Shown here: positions 26,439-36,042 of the stretch, piece after piece | Position numbering within the stretch: position 1 is the stretch's first letter | Layout: every line of letters begins with the position of its first letter | DNA from: Chlamydiales bacterium | GTDB lineage: Bacteria > Chlamydiota > Chlamydiia > Chlamydiales > Criblamydiaceae | Assembly (NCBI GenBank): GCA_024233575.1 | Contig: JACKPN010000002.1 | Span: 298,069-362,068, forward strand | Direction of reading: 5' to 3' | Length of the DNA stretch: 64,000 nucleotides | The notes under the pieces: generated by a model | Databases searched by the model: none | What the model was told of the DNA's origin: nothing | What the model saw: the letters and a program-made list of their open reading frames with translations, nothing else | Program-made: the position numbers and the translations under genes

Positions 26439-26903
26439 ATGGTTGCGCTGATTATTCTTGCTGTCGCGTTTCTTGCGATATTTTTTGAGTTTCATCTTCC
26501 CGGAGGAATCTTGGGGACCATCGGCGCAATTCTCTTGGTGGCAAGTGTTGTTGTATTTGCTGTTGAAACGGACTCGCTGATCGCTACACTAGTCTATATC
26601 ATCGTCGCCGGAATCTTATTGGTACTCTTAGTAAAATTTGCTCTATGGCGGATCAAAAATTCTAGTGAAGAGTACGGTATCTACTCAGGCAAAGACCAAC
26701 AGGGGTATCTTGCTTCGGAATGGGATCGTAGTTTGGTCGACAAGGAAGGCATCGTTTCGACCGATTTGCGCCCGGCAGGACATATCAAAATTGCAGGTCG
26801 TCTCTATTCTGCTATCTCCCAGAGCGGATATGTTTCTAAAGGGGAGACCGTTGTCGTGATCGGCGGTGAAGGCGAAACTTTATTTGTTAGATTAAAGGGG
26901 TAA
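26439..26903 (+). CDS. Short NfeD protein (membrane plus OB domain)
   Basis: This 154-residue protein has two or three membrane segments (residues 3-18, 24-45 and 50-70). The OB-fold domain has SEWDRSLVDKEGIVSTDLRP, GHIKIAGRLYSA and GETVVVIGGEGETLFVRL. It lacks any protease domain. It starts directly at the stop of the long NfeD gene (TAAATG) and is followed by floA 6 bases later. A role in organising flotillin-rich membrane patches is inferred from the neighbourhood. Confidence 0.85.
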   Translation: MVALIILAVAFLAIFFEFHLPGGILGTIGAILLVASVVVFAVETDSLIATLVYIIVAGILLVLLVKFALWRIKNSSEEYGIYSGKDQQGYLASEWDRSLVDKEGIVSTDLRPAGHIKIAGRLYSAISQSGYVSKGETVVVIGGEGETLFVRLKG

Positions 26904-26908
26904 AGAAG

Positions 26909-27901
26909 ATGGAATATTATATTCTTTTTATTGTTTTGGCCATCTTGGTGGTCATCCTGCTCAGCATTCTCGGGCGGTTTATCAGTCTCTGGTTTCAGGC
27001 TTTTGTTTCCGGCACGCCGATTCCTTTGTTCAATATCGTTGGAATGAGCCTAAGAAAAATTCCCCCACGCGTCATTGTGGTGGCACGTATTTGTGCCTTT
27101 AAGGCCGGTTTGAAAGATATCTCAGTATCGGATTTAGAGACGCACTTCCTTGCCGGAGGGCATGTTACTGAAGTTGTTCAGGCGATGATCGCTGCCGATA
27201 AGGCGAATATTCCATTAGATTGGCGGCGTGCGACGGCGATCGACCTTGCCGGTAGGGATCTTCGTGATGCGGTGCAGACCTCTGTATATCCTAAGGTGAT
27301 CGACTGCCCAAGTCACGGGGGGTATATCACCGGAGTAGCTAAGGACGGGATCCAGGTTAACGTCCGTGCTCGTGTGACGGTACGCACGAACATTGCCCAG
27401 CTTGTGGGCGGAGCTACCGAGGAAACGATCATAGCACGTGTTGGCGAGGGTATTGTCAGCGCCATTGGCGGCTCAGACACTCACCTTGAGGTGCTGGAGT
27501 CACCCCAGAGGATTTCCAAACTGGTACTTGAGAAAGGTCTCGATTCCTCTACAGCGTTTATGATCCTTTCGATAGACATTGTTGAAATGGTTCTTGGTGA
27601 CAACGTAGGTGCGAAGCTGCGTGCAGATAAAGCGGAGTCCGATAAGCGGATTGCTCAAGCTGAAGCGGAGAAGCGCCGTGCAATGGCTGTGGCGATGGAA
27701 CAGGAGAATATTGCGAAAGTTCGCGATATGGAAGCCAAGTTGATCGAAGCGCAAGCTTCTGTACCTTTGGCAATGGCTGAGGCGTTTAAAAAGGGAAATC
27801 TTGGAATTATGGACTACGCCCGAATCCAAAATGTTCAAGCAGATACAGAAATGCGTAAGTCGATCTCGAAAACAAAGAGCGACAACCCTTCGAATGGATA
27901 A
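26909..27901 (+). CDS. floA: Flotillin-like protein FloA
   Basis: Membrane-scaffold protein of bacterial lipid-raft-like domains. The 330-residue length is normal for FloA. It has one N-terminal membrane hairpin (residues 3-30), then FNIVGMSLRKIPPRVIV and GHVTEVVQAMIAADKANIPLDW. An SPFH-like core contains GITGVAKDGIQVNVRARVTV-type sequence. The C-terminal coiled coil has Ala/Glu repeats (IAQAEAEKRRAMAVAMEQE). Pairing with NfeD is the standard arrangement. Confidence 0.95.
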   Translation: MEYYILFIVLAILVVILLSILGRFISLWFQAFVSGTPIPLFNIVGMSLRKIPPRVIVVARICAFKAGLKDISVSDLETHFLAGGHVTEVVQAMIAADKANIPLDWRRATAIDLAGRDLRDAVQTSVYPKVIDCPSHGGYITGVAKDGIQVNVRARVTVRTNIAQLVGGATEETIIARVGEGIVSAIGGSDTHLEVLESPQRISKLVLEKGLDSSTAFMILSIDIVEMVLGDNVGAKLRADKAESDKRIAQAEAEKRRAMAVAMEQENIAKVRDMEAKLIEAQASVPLAMAEAFKKGNLGIMDYARIQNVQADTEMRKSISKTKSDNPSNG

Positions 27902-27904
27902 GCG

Positions 27905-28465
27905 ATGAACCTGATTGAATTTATTGGATTTATCGTTGCAATGGTGGCTCTCGTTTGGCTGTCAACTCGGCAGCAGATCGAGCGCCGCCGCCGAGAGAAA
28001 AATCCCGAACTCTATGAGAAACAGCAGCAGGAGAAGGATCGTGCATTGAAAGAGATGTTGCGTTCCATGAACCTGGAACTTGTGCAAGACCAGGAGGAAG
28101 AGGAGGATGAGGAGTTCTTGCCTCCACCACCGGTATCCGTGGAACAAAAAAAAACAACTGTTCACCGTTCTGTTGGAAAAAGCTATGACTTTGAAGCAGA
28201 ACTGGAGGAGCATCATCTCAAGACCTCTCTTGAAAAGCAAAAAATGACTAGTAGTTTTGATGATCGGTATAAAAAACAGCGCCAACCGATAATCAGTGAA
28301 GGGTTCCGTATTCCTGCAGAACTAAGCCCGTATGCGATTCGCGTCGAGAATGAGACATCGATCGCTGAGGAGAAGATCAAACAGCTTGATTCTTTGCAGG
28401 ATATGGTTATAATCAACGAAATTTTCGGACCACCGCGAGCATTTACGATTCATGACCGTTTTTGA
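27905..28465 (+). CDS. Membrane-anchored acidic protein of the floA operon
   Basis: This 186-residue protein has a single N-terminal membrane segment (residues 4-20). A basic/coiled-coil stretch and a very acidic patch (EEEEDEE, about 62-68) follow, then a proline run and a polar linker. The C-terminal motif DMVIINEIFGPPRAF resembles short motifs at the ends of proteins encoded next to flotillin/NfeD genes in related phyla. It starts 3 bases after floA and overlaps the next gene by 14 bases. Molecular role unknown. Confidence 0.65.
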   Translation: MNLIEFIGFIVAMVALVWLSTRQQIERRRREKNPELYEKQQQEKDRALKEMLRSMNLELVQDQEEEEDEEFLPPPPVSVEQKKTTVHRSVGKSYDFEAELEEHHLKTSLEKQKMTSSFDDRYKKQRQPIISEGFRIPAELSPYAIRVENETSIAEEKIKQLDSLQDMVIINEIFGPPRAFTIHDRF

Positions 28466-29123
28466 TCAATATCATCATCTTCTCAAGCATATCCGCGATC
28501 ATGCTGTTCAATGCGGTCGCGAACCTGATGAGATCACACTGATCGGAGTGACGAAAAATCACCCATGGGAGCATGTTCATCCTGCTTATCAGGCAGGTTG
28601 CCGCGACTTCGGTGAAAATAAGGTGCAGGAGGCGTTATCCAAAATGGAGGAGGCGGCTGACGACCTGCGTTGGCATCTAATTGGCACCCTCCAAAAAAAT
28701 AAGGTACGCAAAGTAATCGGTAAATTTGCACTGATCCACTCGGTGGACAGTGTAGACCTTGCAAAGAAACTTTCGGAGTGTAGCGTGGAAGCGGGTGTGA
28801 CGACAGCAATTCTCCTCGAAGTGAATAGTTCAGGAGAGGCCAGCAAGCATGGATTTTCCTTAGATGAAGTAGAAGAAGCGTACCAAAGGGTCAAGATGTT
28901 CCCCAACCTTGATGTTCAGGGACTGATGACGATGGCACCCTTCACCAAAGACGAACATGTGATTCGCAGCTGTTTTCGGTCGCTGCGGGAGCTGCGCGAT
29001 GCTTATGGCTTCAAGCATTTGTCCATGGGAATGTCCAATGATTATCCGATTGCCATCGAGGAAGGGGCTACCTTGTTGCGTATTGGAACACAGATTTTTG
29101 GTGTCCGCGAGCTTGCGATGTAA
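28452..29123 (+). CDS. yggS: YggS/PLPBP pyridoxal phosphate homeostasis protein
   Basis: Binds PLP and buffers vitamin B6 pools without known catalysis. The 223-residue protein is usual for the family. ITLIGVTKNHPWEHV carries the PLP-binding Lys. GENKVQEALSKMEEA, WHLIGTLQKNKVRK, IHSVDSVDLAKKLS and LSMGMSNDYPIAIEEGATLLRIG complete the signature set (MGMS.D is diagnostic). It overlaps the preceding gene and is probably the last gene of the nfeD-floA operon. Confidence 0.95.
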   Translation: MTVFDQYHHLLKHIRDHAVQCGREPDEITLIGVTKNHPWEHVHPAYQAGCRDFGENKVQEALSKMEEAADDLRWHLIGTLQKNKVRKVIGKFALIHSVDSVDLAKKLSECSVEAGVTTAILLEVNSSGEASKHGFSLDEVEEAYQRVKMFPNLDVQGLMTMAPFTKDEHVIRSCFRSLRELRDAYGFKHLSMGMSNDYPIAIEEGATLLRIGTQIFGVRELAM

Positions 29124-29221
29124 AAGTATCAGCACAGCATGAATTGTCTCTCTTCATAAGTTAAGGTCGAACATCTGTTTGATAATAGCTGTTTTTCATG
29201 TACAACGCGATGGATATGGTT

Positions 29222-31009
29222 TCAAAGACTGTCGGTGGCAACGACTGTGACTTTTCTTTCTTTAAGATCGGTGCGTTTGCTGTACCATAGGTTTAGGTCT
29301 GAGCTTAGCCATGATTCGATACCTGCTATCCCTAGCTTTTTCAGTAGAGACCTGTCATGAATACCTTTAGATTGATTCTGCAGGTTAATGACCTCTTCAT
29401 CAAAGCTGACAACCCATCCATGATCATCGAAGCTCATAAAATCCTTTCTGTCTCCTGTGCGCGTTTTTAGTTCTTCGAGTATCTCTTGCCAAGCTTCGAT
29501 AAATGATGTCTTGGTTGTCTCTCCATTATTTAGTTTGACGGTGACGTTTTCATTGATGCGCGATTTTAGAAACTCGTGGAAAAGGGGGCCTAATGATTCC
29601 GGCAGCCCTAGTTCGAGGCACTTGATTGGAACTTCGGCGTTGATGGCGGAATACCATAACAAGCGCACGTTTTGCATGAAGTAATAGGCTAGCGCCTGTT
29701 CTTTTCCCAGAAGATACTCTTGAAAGAGCTCTTCGTTCATCTTTTCGCCTTTCTGATTATAGAAGTTTCCTGCACAAAGTTTTTTGTAGTTCTTCCAATT
29801 ATCAGAAACTGTATCTACAGTGGCGAGGGCTTTAGCGCACAGATCTGAATTTTCCTTGAATAACTTCGCTAGGTGGTATTGAAGAATCATTTCTTTGCTA
29901 TTCTTGTCCGGATGCCAGACGTTTTCAGAATCTTTAGCCATGAGTCTTTTGAAATCCTGAAATACCGGCCATAGTTGATGGGATTCGGTGATGTCGTTAT
30001 TATTTTCATCAACGCCATTAAGAATGAAAAGCATTTTAAGCAATGACCATTGGAATACTGCGTATGTATGTTCGCCCACTTGCAGTCCACCGCCAAGATC
30101 GTGGTCTACAGCAATCATCTCATACCCCATTCCGCTTTTGCTTTTTGTCATGAACGGAGTATGTCCGGGAAGGGGAAGCGCATAACGCTCTCTGTCGGTA
30201 GCGGAAACCTTTTCTTGGTCAACAACAACCGCAAAACCGTCTCCTTTAGCTTCCAGCGTGATGTATCCAAGATTTGTGATAGGTACATACTGATGAGCGG
30301 TACGGTCGTAAATTTTGACTTCGCCACCTCTTTCTTTAACGATGCCCATAGCCAGACCTAAGTCTTCTTTGGAGAACATATCGGAAATTTTGATCTCCTG
30401 TCCGAAAATGCGGAAGGAGACATTTGTTAAGTCGTCAAGATCAATAAAGAAGTAGGGAACTTCGGAAAATTCGACAAGTCCTTTTAGGCCATCGAATGGA
30501 AATTTGTGATTTTCGTCATAGTAATGAGGAAAGATAGGCGCTTTATTGAAACCTTCCATCATAAACTTGTATGCATCAGGATAATCTACTTTGCCATTTT
30601 CCGTGATTATTTCGGATATGAGATGATGCCAGATACTTAGCATCTGCTGGTTTTCGCCAAGCCACTCACGTCTGCTGAAGAAATCAGCTTTTGCAAGATC
30701 GAAATTATTCTCTCTCAACTTATCAAGAATCTGAAGGTTTTTTAACGGTGAAATATGACAGCTGTTATTGTATTGCTGTGTGAAACAGTAGCTCTTATGA
30801 GAATCTGGTTTTCTTTTGAAAGGCGCAATCATCGCCGATCCGAATAACTTGAAAATACCTAAGGTTATTCTGAAAATCCTTAGTACGATGTTGCCAAGTT
30901 TGTCTTTCCAACCATCAATGACAACTTCCTGATCGAATATGGGCTCTACCTTTTCATCTTGTTTGGCTAGAAGAGGGGTGGTTATTGCAGAATAGTTTGT
31001 ATTAATCAT
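29222..31009 (-). CDS. Large unknown protein with faint peptidase-like motifs
   Basis: This 595-residue soluble protein has no Sec signal; one hydrophobic patch lies at about residues 40-62. Two local motifs recall ubiquitin-specific proteases. QQYNNSCHISPLKNLQ (about 78-93) has a Cys after Asn-Ser, and YEMIAVDHDLGGG with GEHTYAVF (about 300-325) resembles a His box. Spacing from Cys to the usual Gln is not canonical, so this is weak. The codon usage and AT content resemble other accessory genes here. It runs alone, divergent from the symporter gene. It could be a lineage-specific effector; function not assigned. Confidence 0.6.
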   Translation of the reverse strand: MINTNYSAITTPLLAKQDEKVEPIFDQEVVIDGWKDKLGNIVLRIFRITLGIFKLFGSAMIAPFKRKPDSHKSYCFTQQYNNSCHISPLKNLQILDKLRENNFDLAKADFFSRREWLGENQQMLSIWHHLISEIITENGKVDYPDAYKFMMEGFNKAPIFPHYYDENHKFPFDGLKGLVEFSEVPYFFIDLDDLTNVSFRIFGQEIKISDMFSKEDLGLAMGIVKERGGEVKIYDRTAHQYVPITNLGYITLEAKGDGFAVVVDQEKVSATDRERYALPLPGHTPFMTKSKSGMGYEMIAVDHDLGGGLQVGEHTYAVFQWSLLKMLFILNGVDENNNDITESHQLWPVFQDFKRLMAKDSENVWHPDKNSKEMILQYHLAKLFKENSDLCAKALATVDTVSDNWKNYKKLCAGNFYNQKGEKMNEELFQEYLLGKEQALAYYFMQNVRLLWYSAINAEVPIKCLELGLPESLGPLFHEFLKSRINENVTVKLNNGETTKTSFIEAWQEILEELKTRTGDRKDFMSFDDHGWVVSFDEEVINLQNQSKGIHDRSLLKKLGIAGIESWLSSDLNLWYSKRTDLKERKVTVVATDSL

Positions 31010-31134
31010 TTTATAAAATCATGTTTTTTTTATGAAGATTGTACAATTTAATTGTTAATTTCTTATTAAGATGGCGAGTCAAATTTGAACGGAGGTGCTT
31101 TTTTTTTGTCTCTTCCAGAGATTCACATTTCAGC

Positions 31135-31164
31135 TTGACAAAGAAATTTTTAATAAAGTATAGT
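31135..31164 (+). promoter_or_regulatory. Promoter of the SLC1-type symporter gene
   Basis: A perfect TTGACA (31135-31140) and TATAGT (31159-31164) are 18 bases apart, about 27 bases before the ATG at 31192. Confidence 0.65.
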
Positions 31165-31191
31165 TAATGACTAATTAACGTAGGAATTGTA

Positions 31192-32430
31192 ATGAATTTA
31201 AGGAAATTCTTTAATAATAGCATTCTTTTGCCGGCGGCGCTCATTCTTGGTGTTGCAGCTGGTTATCTTGATCTGCCAGCTTTGAATACAGGTGCAGATG
31301 TGATATCGGAAATTTTTATCAACCTCTTGAAACTGGTCAGCCTTCCTATTATCTTCCTGTCAATTGTATCGACAGCTTCGGGCATGGAAAGCATGCGTGA
31401 GCTTAAGAATATGGGTCAAAGGGTACTGAAGTATACCTTGTTGACGACGGTGATCGCTGCAACGATCGCTTTGCTTCTCTATATGGTTATTGATCCGGCA
31501 CGTACGCCGCTTGAAGCGGGTGTTGGTGTTGCCGACCAGCTTGAGGTCAACTATTTCAAGTATCTGATCCAGGTTGTCCCTTCTAATATTGTAGAGCCTT
31601 TCAGTCAGAATAATGTGATCGGCGTCCTTTTTATCGCTATGCTGCTTAGTTTGGCGATCCTGGCGCTTCCTGATGAAAACCGTACTGTTCTTCATACGTT
31701 CTTCAAGAGTTTGTACGCAGCGATCATGAAGGTCACATCTTGGATTGTCCGGATGATGCCTTTAGCGATTTGGGCATTCATCACTTTGTTTGTCCGTGAC
31801 TTGAACGGCGGAATGGATATGAGCAACCTGGCGCTGTATCTGTGCGTTGTGGTGCTGGCCAATTTGGTGCAGGCTTTTGTTGTTTTACCTCTCTTCCTTC
31901 AAAGCAAGGGGATTTCTCCTTATAAGGCGCTTCGAGGAATGTTCCCTGCTCTATCTGTAGCTTTCTTTAGTAAGTCTTCCAGCGCTGCCTTGCCGATGGC
32001 GATGAAGTGTGCAGAAGAGCGAGTTGGTGTTTCGCGCAAAGTTGCCGGATTCACCCTGCCCCTCTGCACAACGATCAACATGAATGCCTGCGCGGCCTTT
32101 ATCTTGACCACTGTTCTTTTCGTGTCGATGAGCTACGGAATGACTTTCTCTACGGTGGAAATGGTCGTTTGGATCTTCGTTGCTACAGCTGCGGCTGTTG
32201 GTAATGCAGGGGTACCCATGGGGTGCTATTTCATTGCGAGCGCTTTCCTTGCTGCAATGAACGTACCGTTAACTTTATTGGCAGTGATCCTTCCCTTTTA
32301 TACTTTGATCGATATGCTGGAAACAGCGATTAATGTATGGTCCGATTCTTGTGTAACGATGATGGTTCAGAAGGACCTTGATCAGGAACAGGAAGCGGTC
32401 ATCAGCGAAGAGGTGTCGGTAACAGCTTAA
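31192..32430 (+). CDS. SLC1/DAACS-family dicarboxylate or amino acid:cation symporter
   Basis: Inner-membrane secondary transporter importing amino acids or dicarboxylates with Na+ or H+. The 412-residue protein has the expected eight membrane segments plus two re-entrant loops. The serine-rich HP1 signature FFSKSSSAALPMAM is clear, and GNAGVPMG sits in HP2. The TM7 motif, NMDGT in classical glutamate transporters, reads NMNACAAF here. This removes the cation-binding Asp and suggests altered ion coupling or substrate. It has its own promoter and is separated from pdhA by 177 bp. Confidence 0.9.
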   Translation: MNLRKFFNNSILLPAALILGVAAGYLDLPALNTGADVISEIFINLLKLVSLPIIFLSIVSTASGMESMRELKNMGQRVLKYTLLTTVIAATIALLLYMVIDPARTPLEAGVGVADQLEVNYFKYLIQVVPSNIVEPFSQNNVIGVLFIAMLLSLAILALPDENRTVLHTFFKSLYAAIMKVTSWIVRMMPLAIWAFITLFVRDLNGGMDMSNLALYLCVVVLANLVQAFVVLPLFLQSKGISPYKALRGMFPALSVAFFSKSSSAALPMAMKCAEERVGVSRKVAGFTLPLCTTINMNACAAFILTTVLFVSMSYGMTFSTVEMVVWIFVATAAAVGNAGVPMGCYFIASAFLAAMNVPLTLLAVILPFYTLIDMLETAINVWSDSCVTMMVQKDLDQEQEAVISEEVSVTA

Positions 32431-32607
32431 GTTGCTGATAGTTAGCGAGGTACTCTTTTTGCCCTGGAAAAGCGGTAAGATGTTAAAATGGCGCTGGAAG
32501 GCATATTAGGTATTTGCCGTCCGCGCCAAACTCTTTTGTTGAAATATTCACAGAAAAATCAGATGATATAAGCCCCATTAGGAGCTGAAAAGACGAAGAG
32601 GAAGATT

Positions 32608-33645
32608 GTGAGCAAAACAGCAGAACAACATCATGGGCATGTACAATATCATTTTTATGACCATGATCGCAAAAAAGTGATCAAAGAGCTGGGAAAAGAA
32701 CGGCTTCTTGAAGCGCTTCGATGGATGTTGTTGATCCGTAATCTCGAAATTCGTGCTGAGTCGGCGTACCAGCATGGTTTAGTTGGGGGCTTTTTTCACT
32801 CTTACATGGGACAAGAAGCGATCCAAACCGCAGCATATCAGGCGATCGGGCAAGAGAATTGGTGGGTAACGACATATCGTTGCCATGCTCTCGCATTGTT
32901 AACAGGAGCAACCCCGAACGAGGTGATGGCCGAGTTTTATGGACGATCAACAGGAAATGCGAAGGGACGCGGCGGCTCCATGCACCTATATACCGACCGC
33001 ATGCTTGGCGGTTTCGGTATTGTTGGGGGGCAGATTCCCATCGCAACGGGTGCGGCGTTTACCATTAAGTATCTCGATAAAAAAGATGAAGTTGCCGTTT
33101 GTTTCCTAGGTGACGGTGCTGTTCCGCAGGGGGCGTTTCATGAGTCGCTGAACCTTGCTGCACTTTGGAACCTTCCATGCATCTATGTTATCGAAAACAA
33201 TCAATGGGGCATGGGGACGGCTGTGGATCGTGCTGTGAGCGTGGAACATCTGGCGGAACAGAAAGCGCCGGGATATGGTATGAAGGGATATACTTTCGAC
33301 GGGATGGATTTCTTCAATTGCTATGCGGGCTTCTCTCATGTTCATCAAGAAACGTTGAAGACGAGCAGACCAGCTCTTGTTGAGGTGGTGACGGAGCGTT
33401 TCCGTGGACATTCGATATCCGATCCAGGATTGTACCGCTCTAAAGACGCGCTCAAAACGTGCATGAAGCGCGATCCGATCGTGATTATGCGCGAGGCGTT
33501 AGAGGAGGAGGGAATGCTCGATGAGGAAGCGTTCAAGAAAATGGATAAAGAACAGAAAGAGATCGTTCTTGAAGCGATGAAATATGCCGAGGAAAGCCCG
33601 TGGCCTGAGATCACGGAGCTCGAAGAGGGTGTTTTAAAAGAGTGA
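32608..33645 (+). CDS. pdhA: Pyruvate dehydrogenase E1 alpha subunit
   Basis: Thiamine-diphosphate subunit that decarboxylates pyruvate. This 345-residue protein has MLLIRNLEIRAESAYQ, FHSYMGQEAIQ, the GRGGSMHLYTDRMLGGFGIVGGQ-type stretch split by its ligands, and the TPP-binding GDGAVPQGAFHESLNLAALW with YVIENNQWGMGTA. The regulatory loop RGHSISDPGLYRSK is present. The start is GTG at 32608 with GAGGAAG upstream. It heads a three-gene operon; no E3 (lpd) follows here. Confidence 0.96.
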   Translation: MSKTAEQHHGHVQYHFYDHDRKKVIKELGKERLLEALRWMLLIRNLEIRAESAYQHGLVGGFFHSYMGQEAIQTAAYQAIGQENWWVTTYRCHALALLTGATPNEVMAEFYGRSTGNAKGRGGSMHLYTDRMLGGFGIVGGQIPIATGAAFTIKYLDKKDEVAVCFLGDGAVPQGAFHESLNLAALWNLPCIYVIENNQWGMGTAVDRAVSVEHLAEQKAPGYGMKGYTFDGMDFFNCYAGFSHVHQETLKTSRPALVEVVTERFRGHSISDPGLYRSKDALKTCMKRDPIVIMREALEEEGMLDEEAFKKMDKEQKEIVLEAMKYAEESPWPEITELEEGVLKE

Positions 33646-33650
33646 TCGTA

Positions 33651-34631
33651 ATGGCAAAAAAAGTTATCGACCTGAGAACAGCTATTCGTGAAGCAATGGA
33701 TGAGGAAATGGAGCGTGATGAACGTGTGTTCCTCATGGGCGAAGAGGTTGCGGAGTATAATGGAGCATACAAAGTGTCCAAGGGTATGCTGGACAAATGG
33801 GGTCCCAAGCGTGTGATCGATACACCCATTTCCGAACTAGGCTTTTCTGGTCTTGGCATTGGTGCGGCAATGACAGGGCTGCGGCCTATTGTGGAATTCA
33901 TGAGCTTTAACTTCTCTTTCGTCGGTTGTGATCAGATCATCTCCAATGCTGCAAAGACTTATTACATGACTGGTGGGCGCTTCTCTGTTCCTATCGTTTT
34001 CCGAGGCCCTAACGGCGCTGCTGCACAGGTGTCATGCCAGCATTCGCATTGCGTAGAAGCGTTGTACGGCAATCTCCCGGGACTGATCATCGTTTATCCG
34101 AGCAATCCCTATGACGCAAAGGGTCTTCTGAAATCAGCAATTCGCAATGATAACCCTGTCCTGTACCTTGAATGTGAACTGGCATACGGAATGAAAGGGG
34201 AAGTGCCCGAACATGAGTATCTCGTGCCGATTGGTAAGGCGAAAATTGTCGAACAGGGAAGCGATGTCACGATTGTCACACATGGCGAAATGGTTAACGT
34301 CTCTCTGCTTGCTGTCAAAGAGCTTGCAAAGAAGGGGATCAAAGCTGAACTGATTGACTTGCGCTCGATTCGTCCTTTGGATATGATCACCGTGTTGAAT
34401 TCGATACACAAAACAAACAAATGCGTGCTTGTTGAAGAGGGGCATCTGTTTGGGGGCATCTGTTCCGAAGTCGGATTCCAGATACAGGAAAAAGCATTCG
34501 ATTTCCTGGATGCGCCGATCGAGAGGGTCTGCCAGAGGGAAACGCCGATGCCTTACTCGAAGGTGTTGGAGGCGGAAACGTTGCCGACAGTGCCGCGTAT
34601 TATCGCTGGGGTCGAGAAAGTACTAAGATAG
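33651..34631 (+). CDS. pdhB: Pyruvate dehydrogenase E1 beta subunit
   Basis: Partner of E1 alpha, completing the TPP site. The 326-residue protein has FLMGEEVAEYNGAYKVSKGM, DTPISELGFSGLGIGAAM, FRGPNGAAAQVSCQHSH and IDLRSIRPLDMITV. The ATG at 33651 is preferred over a GTG at 33642 that would overlap the end of pdhA. It ends 9 bases before pdhC. Together with E1 alpha it forms the alpha2beta2 enzyme. Confidence 0.96.
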   Translation: MAKKVIDLRTAIREAMDEEMERDERVFLMGEEVAEYNGAYKVSKGMLDKWGPKRVIDTPISELGFSGLGIGAAMTGLRPIVEFMSFNFSFVGCDQIISNAAKTYYMTGGRFSVPIVFRGPNGAAAQVSCQHSHCVEALYGNLPGLIIVYPSNPYDAKGLLKSAIRNDNPVLYLECELAYGMKGEVPEHEYLVPIGKAKIVEQGSDVTIVTHGEMVNVSLLAVKELAKKGIKAELIDLRSIRPLDMITVLNSIHKTNKCVLVEEGHLFGGICSEVGFQIQEKAFDFLDAPIERVCQRETPMPYSKVLEAETLPTVPRIIAGVEKVLR

Positions 34632-34640
34632 GATTGAGAT

Positions 34641-35948
34641 ATGCCGTTTACACTGACTATGCCGAAACTGTCACCGACAATGGAAGAGGGAACAATCGCC
34701 AAGTGGCATAAAAAAGAAGGAGACTTCGTTGGCGAAGGAGATTTGCTGATTGAAGTGGCTACCGACAAAGCAACGGTAGAGCATAATGCGCTTGATGAAG
34801 GGTACCTCAGAAAAATCGTCGTTCCCGAGGGTGGCGAGGCGGCAGTGAACCAGGCGATTGCCATCTTATCTGAAAAAGCTGACGAAGATATTTCCGGTTA
34901 TCAGCCTGAGGGCGCTCGCGTTGAAGCGCCACAGTCAAAAGAACCAGAGGCAGCAGCAAATGGGACTGAAACTCCCGCTGCTGCACCATCAAAACCGCAG
35001 CCGTCTTCCGGAGCGATGCATCAACCCGTTTTCGCCCCACAGCCGCCTTTAGAAGGATATGAATTTGAAGAACCGCGAGATAGGCAGGAAAAGCGGCTTA
35101 AAGTGTCGCCTCTTGCTAGGAAGTTGGCCAAAGAGAAGAAACTTGATATATCCACTGTCAAAGGAAGCGGACCGGGTGGCAGGATCATGAGCCGTGACTT
35201 GGAAAAAGCACAGGCATCAGGAGACTTCGCTTTCGGCAGTCGCGAAGTGCCAACGATACCACCGGGAAGTTATATAGAAGAGAAGCTGACCCCGATGCGT
35301 AAAGCCATTGCGCGCCGGTTGCAAGAGGCTAAGACCTTTATCCCTCACTTTTATGTTTCGCAGTCTGTTGATGCCATGGCGATGGTGGAGGTGCGCGAAC
35401 AATTGAAAAGTCAGGGGGTGAAGGTCACTTTTAATGACTTCGTTATCCGTGCTTGTGCAATGGCTTTGAGGAAACACCCCAATATCAATAGCGCTTTTAA
35501 TACGGAGAACAATACGATCGTTCGGTATCAAACAATTGATGTCTCCGTTGCTGTCAGCATGGAAAGCGGCCTAATCACGCCGATCATTCGTCATGCCGAT
35601 TACAAAAATCTCGGGGAGATTTCGGTCGAAATGCGCAGACTGGCGAAGCGCGCGAAGGACGGCAAACTGCAAGAGCATGAATACAAGGGCGGTTCTTTTA
35701 CGGTCTCTAACCTCGGCATGTTTGGCGTTACGGACTTCATCGCTATTATCAATCCGCCGCAGTCGTCAATTCTAGCGATTAGCGGTATCAATGATGTTCC
35801 TGTCGTTAAAGAGGGACAAGTCGTACCTGGCAAGGTGATGAATATGACTCTTTCAGCTGACCATCGGGTCGTCGATGGTGTCGCTGGCGCGCAGTTTATC
35901 AATACTGTAAAAGAATATTTGGAAAATCCTGCCTGTTTATTGATCTGA
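34641..35948 (+). CDS. pdhC: Dihydrolipoamide acetyltransferase (E2 of pyruvate dehydrogenase)
   Basis: Core acyltransferase of the complex, 435 residues. One N-terminal lipoyl domain (residues 1-80) carries the lipoyl Lys in EVATDKATVE. A Pro/Ala-rich linker follows, then an E3/E1-binding domain (KVSPLARKLAKEKKLD, GSGPGGRIMSRDL). The catalytic domain ends with LSADHRVVDGVAGAQF, holding the active His and Asp. It transfers acetyl groups from lipoamide to CoA and feeds fatty-acid synthesis and central metabolism. Confidence 0.96.
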   Translation: MPFTLTMPKLSPTMEEGTIAKWHKKEGDFVGEGDLLIEVATDKATVEHNALDEGYLRKIVVPEGGEAAVNQAIAILSEKADEDISGYQPEGARVEAPQSKEPEAAANGTETPAAAPSKPQPSSGAMHQPVFAPQPPLEGYEFEEPRDRQEKRLKVSPLARKLAKEKKLDISTVKGSGPGGRIMSRDLEKAQASGDFAFGSREVPTIPPGSYIEEKLTPMRKAIARRLQEAKTFIPHFYVSQSVDAMAMVEVREQLKSQGVKVTFNDFVIRACAMALRKHPNINSAFNTENNTIVRYQTIDVSVAVSMESGLITPIIRHADYKNLGEISVEMRRLAKRAKDGKLQEHEYKGGSFTVSNLGMFGVTDFIAIINPPQSSILAISGINDVPVVKEGQVVPGKVMNMTLSADHRVVDGVAGAQFINTVKEYLENPACLLI

Positions 35949-36042
35949 CTTTATCAAATCTTAATAAAATTTTGCTAAATTCCTGATTCATGAACTTAGT
36001 TGTTCAATGGATATCAACAATAAGTGAATTAGGAGTTGAGTA

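Noticed and set aside
31091..31108. Run of T after GGAGGTGC as a terminator
   Set aside because: No stem of useful length precedes the T run.
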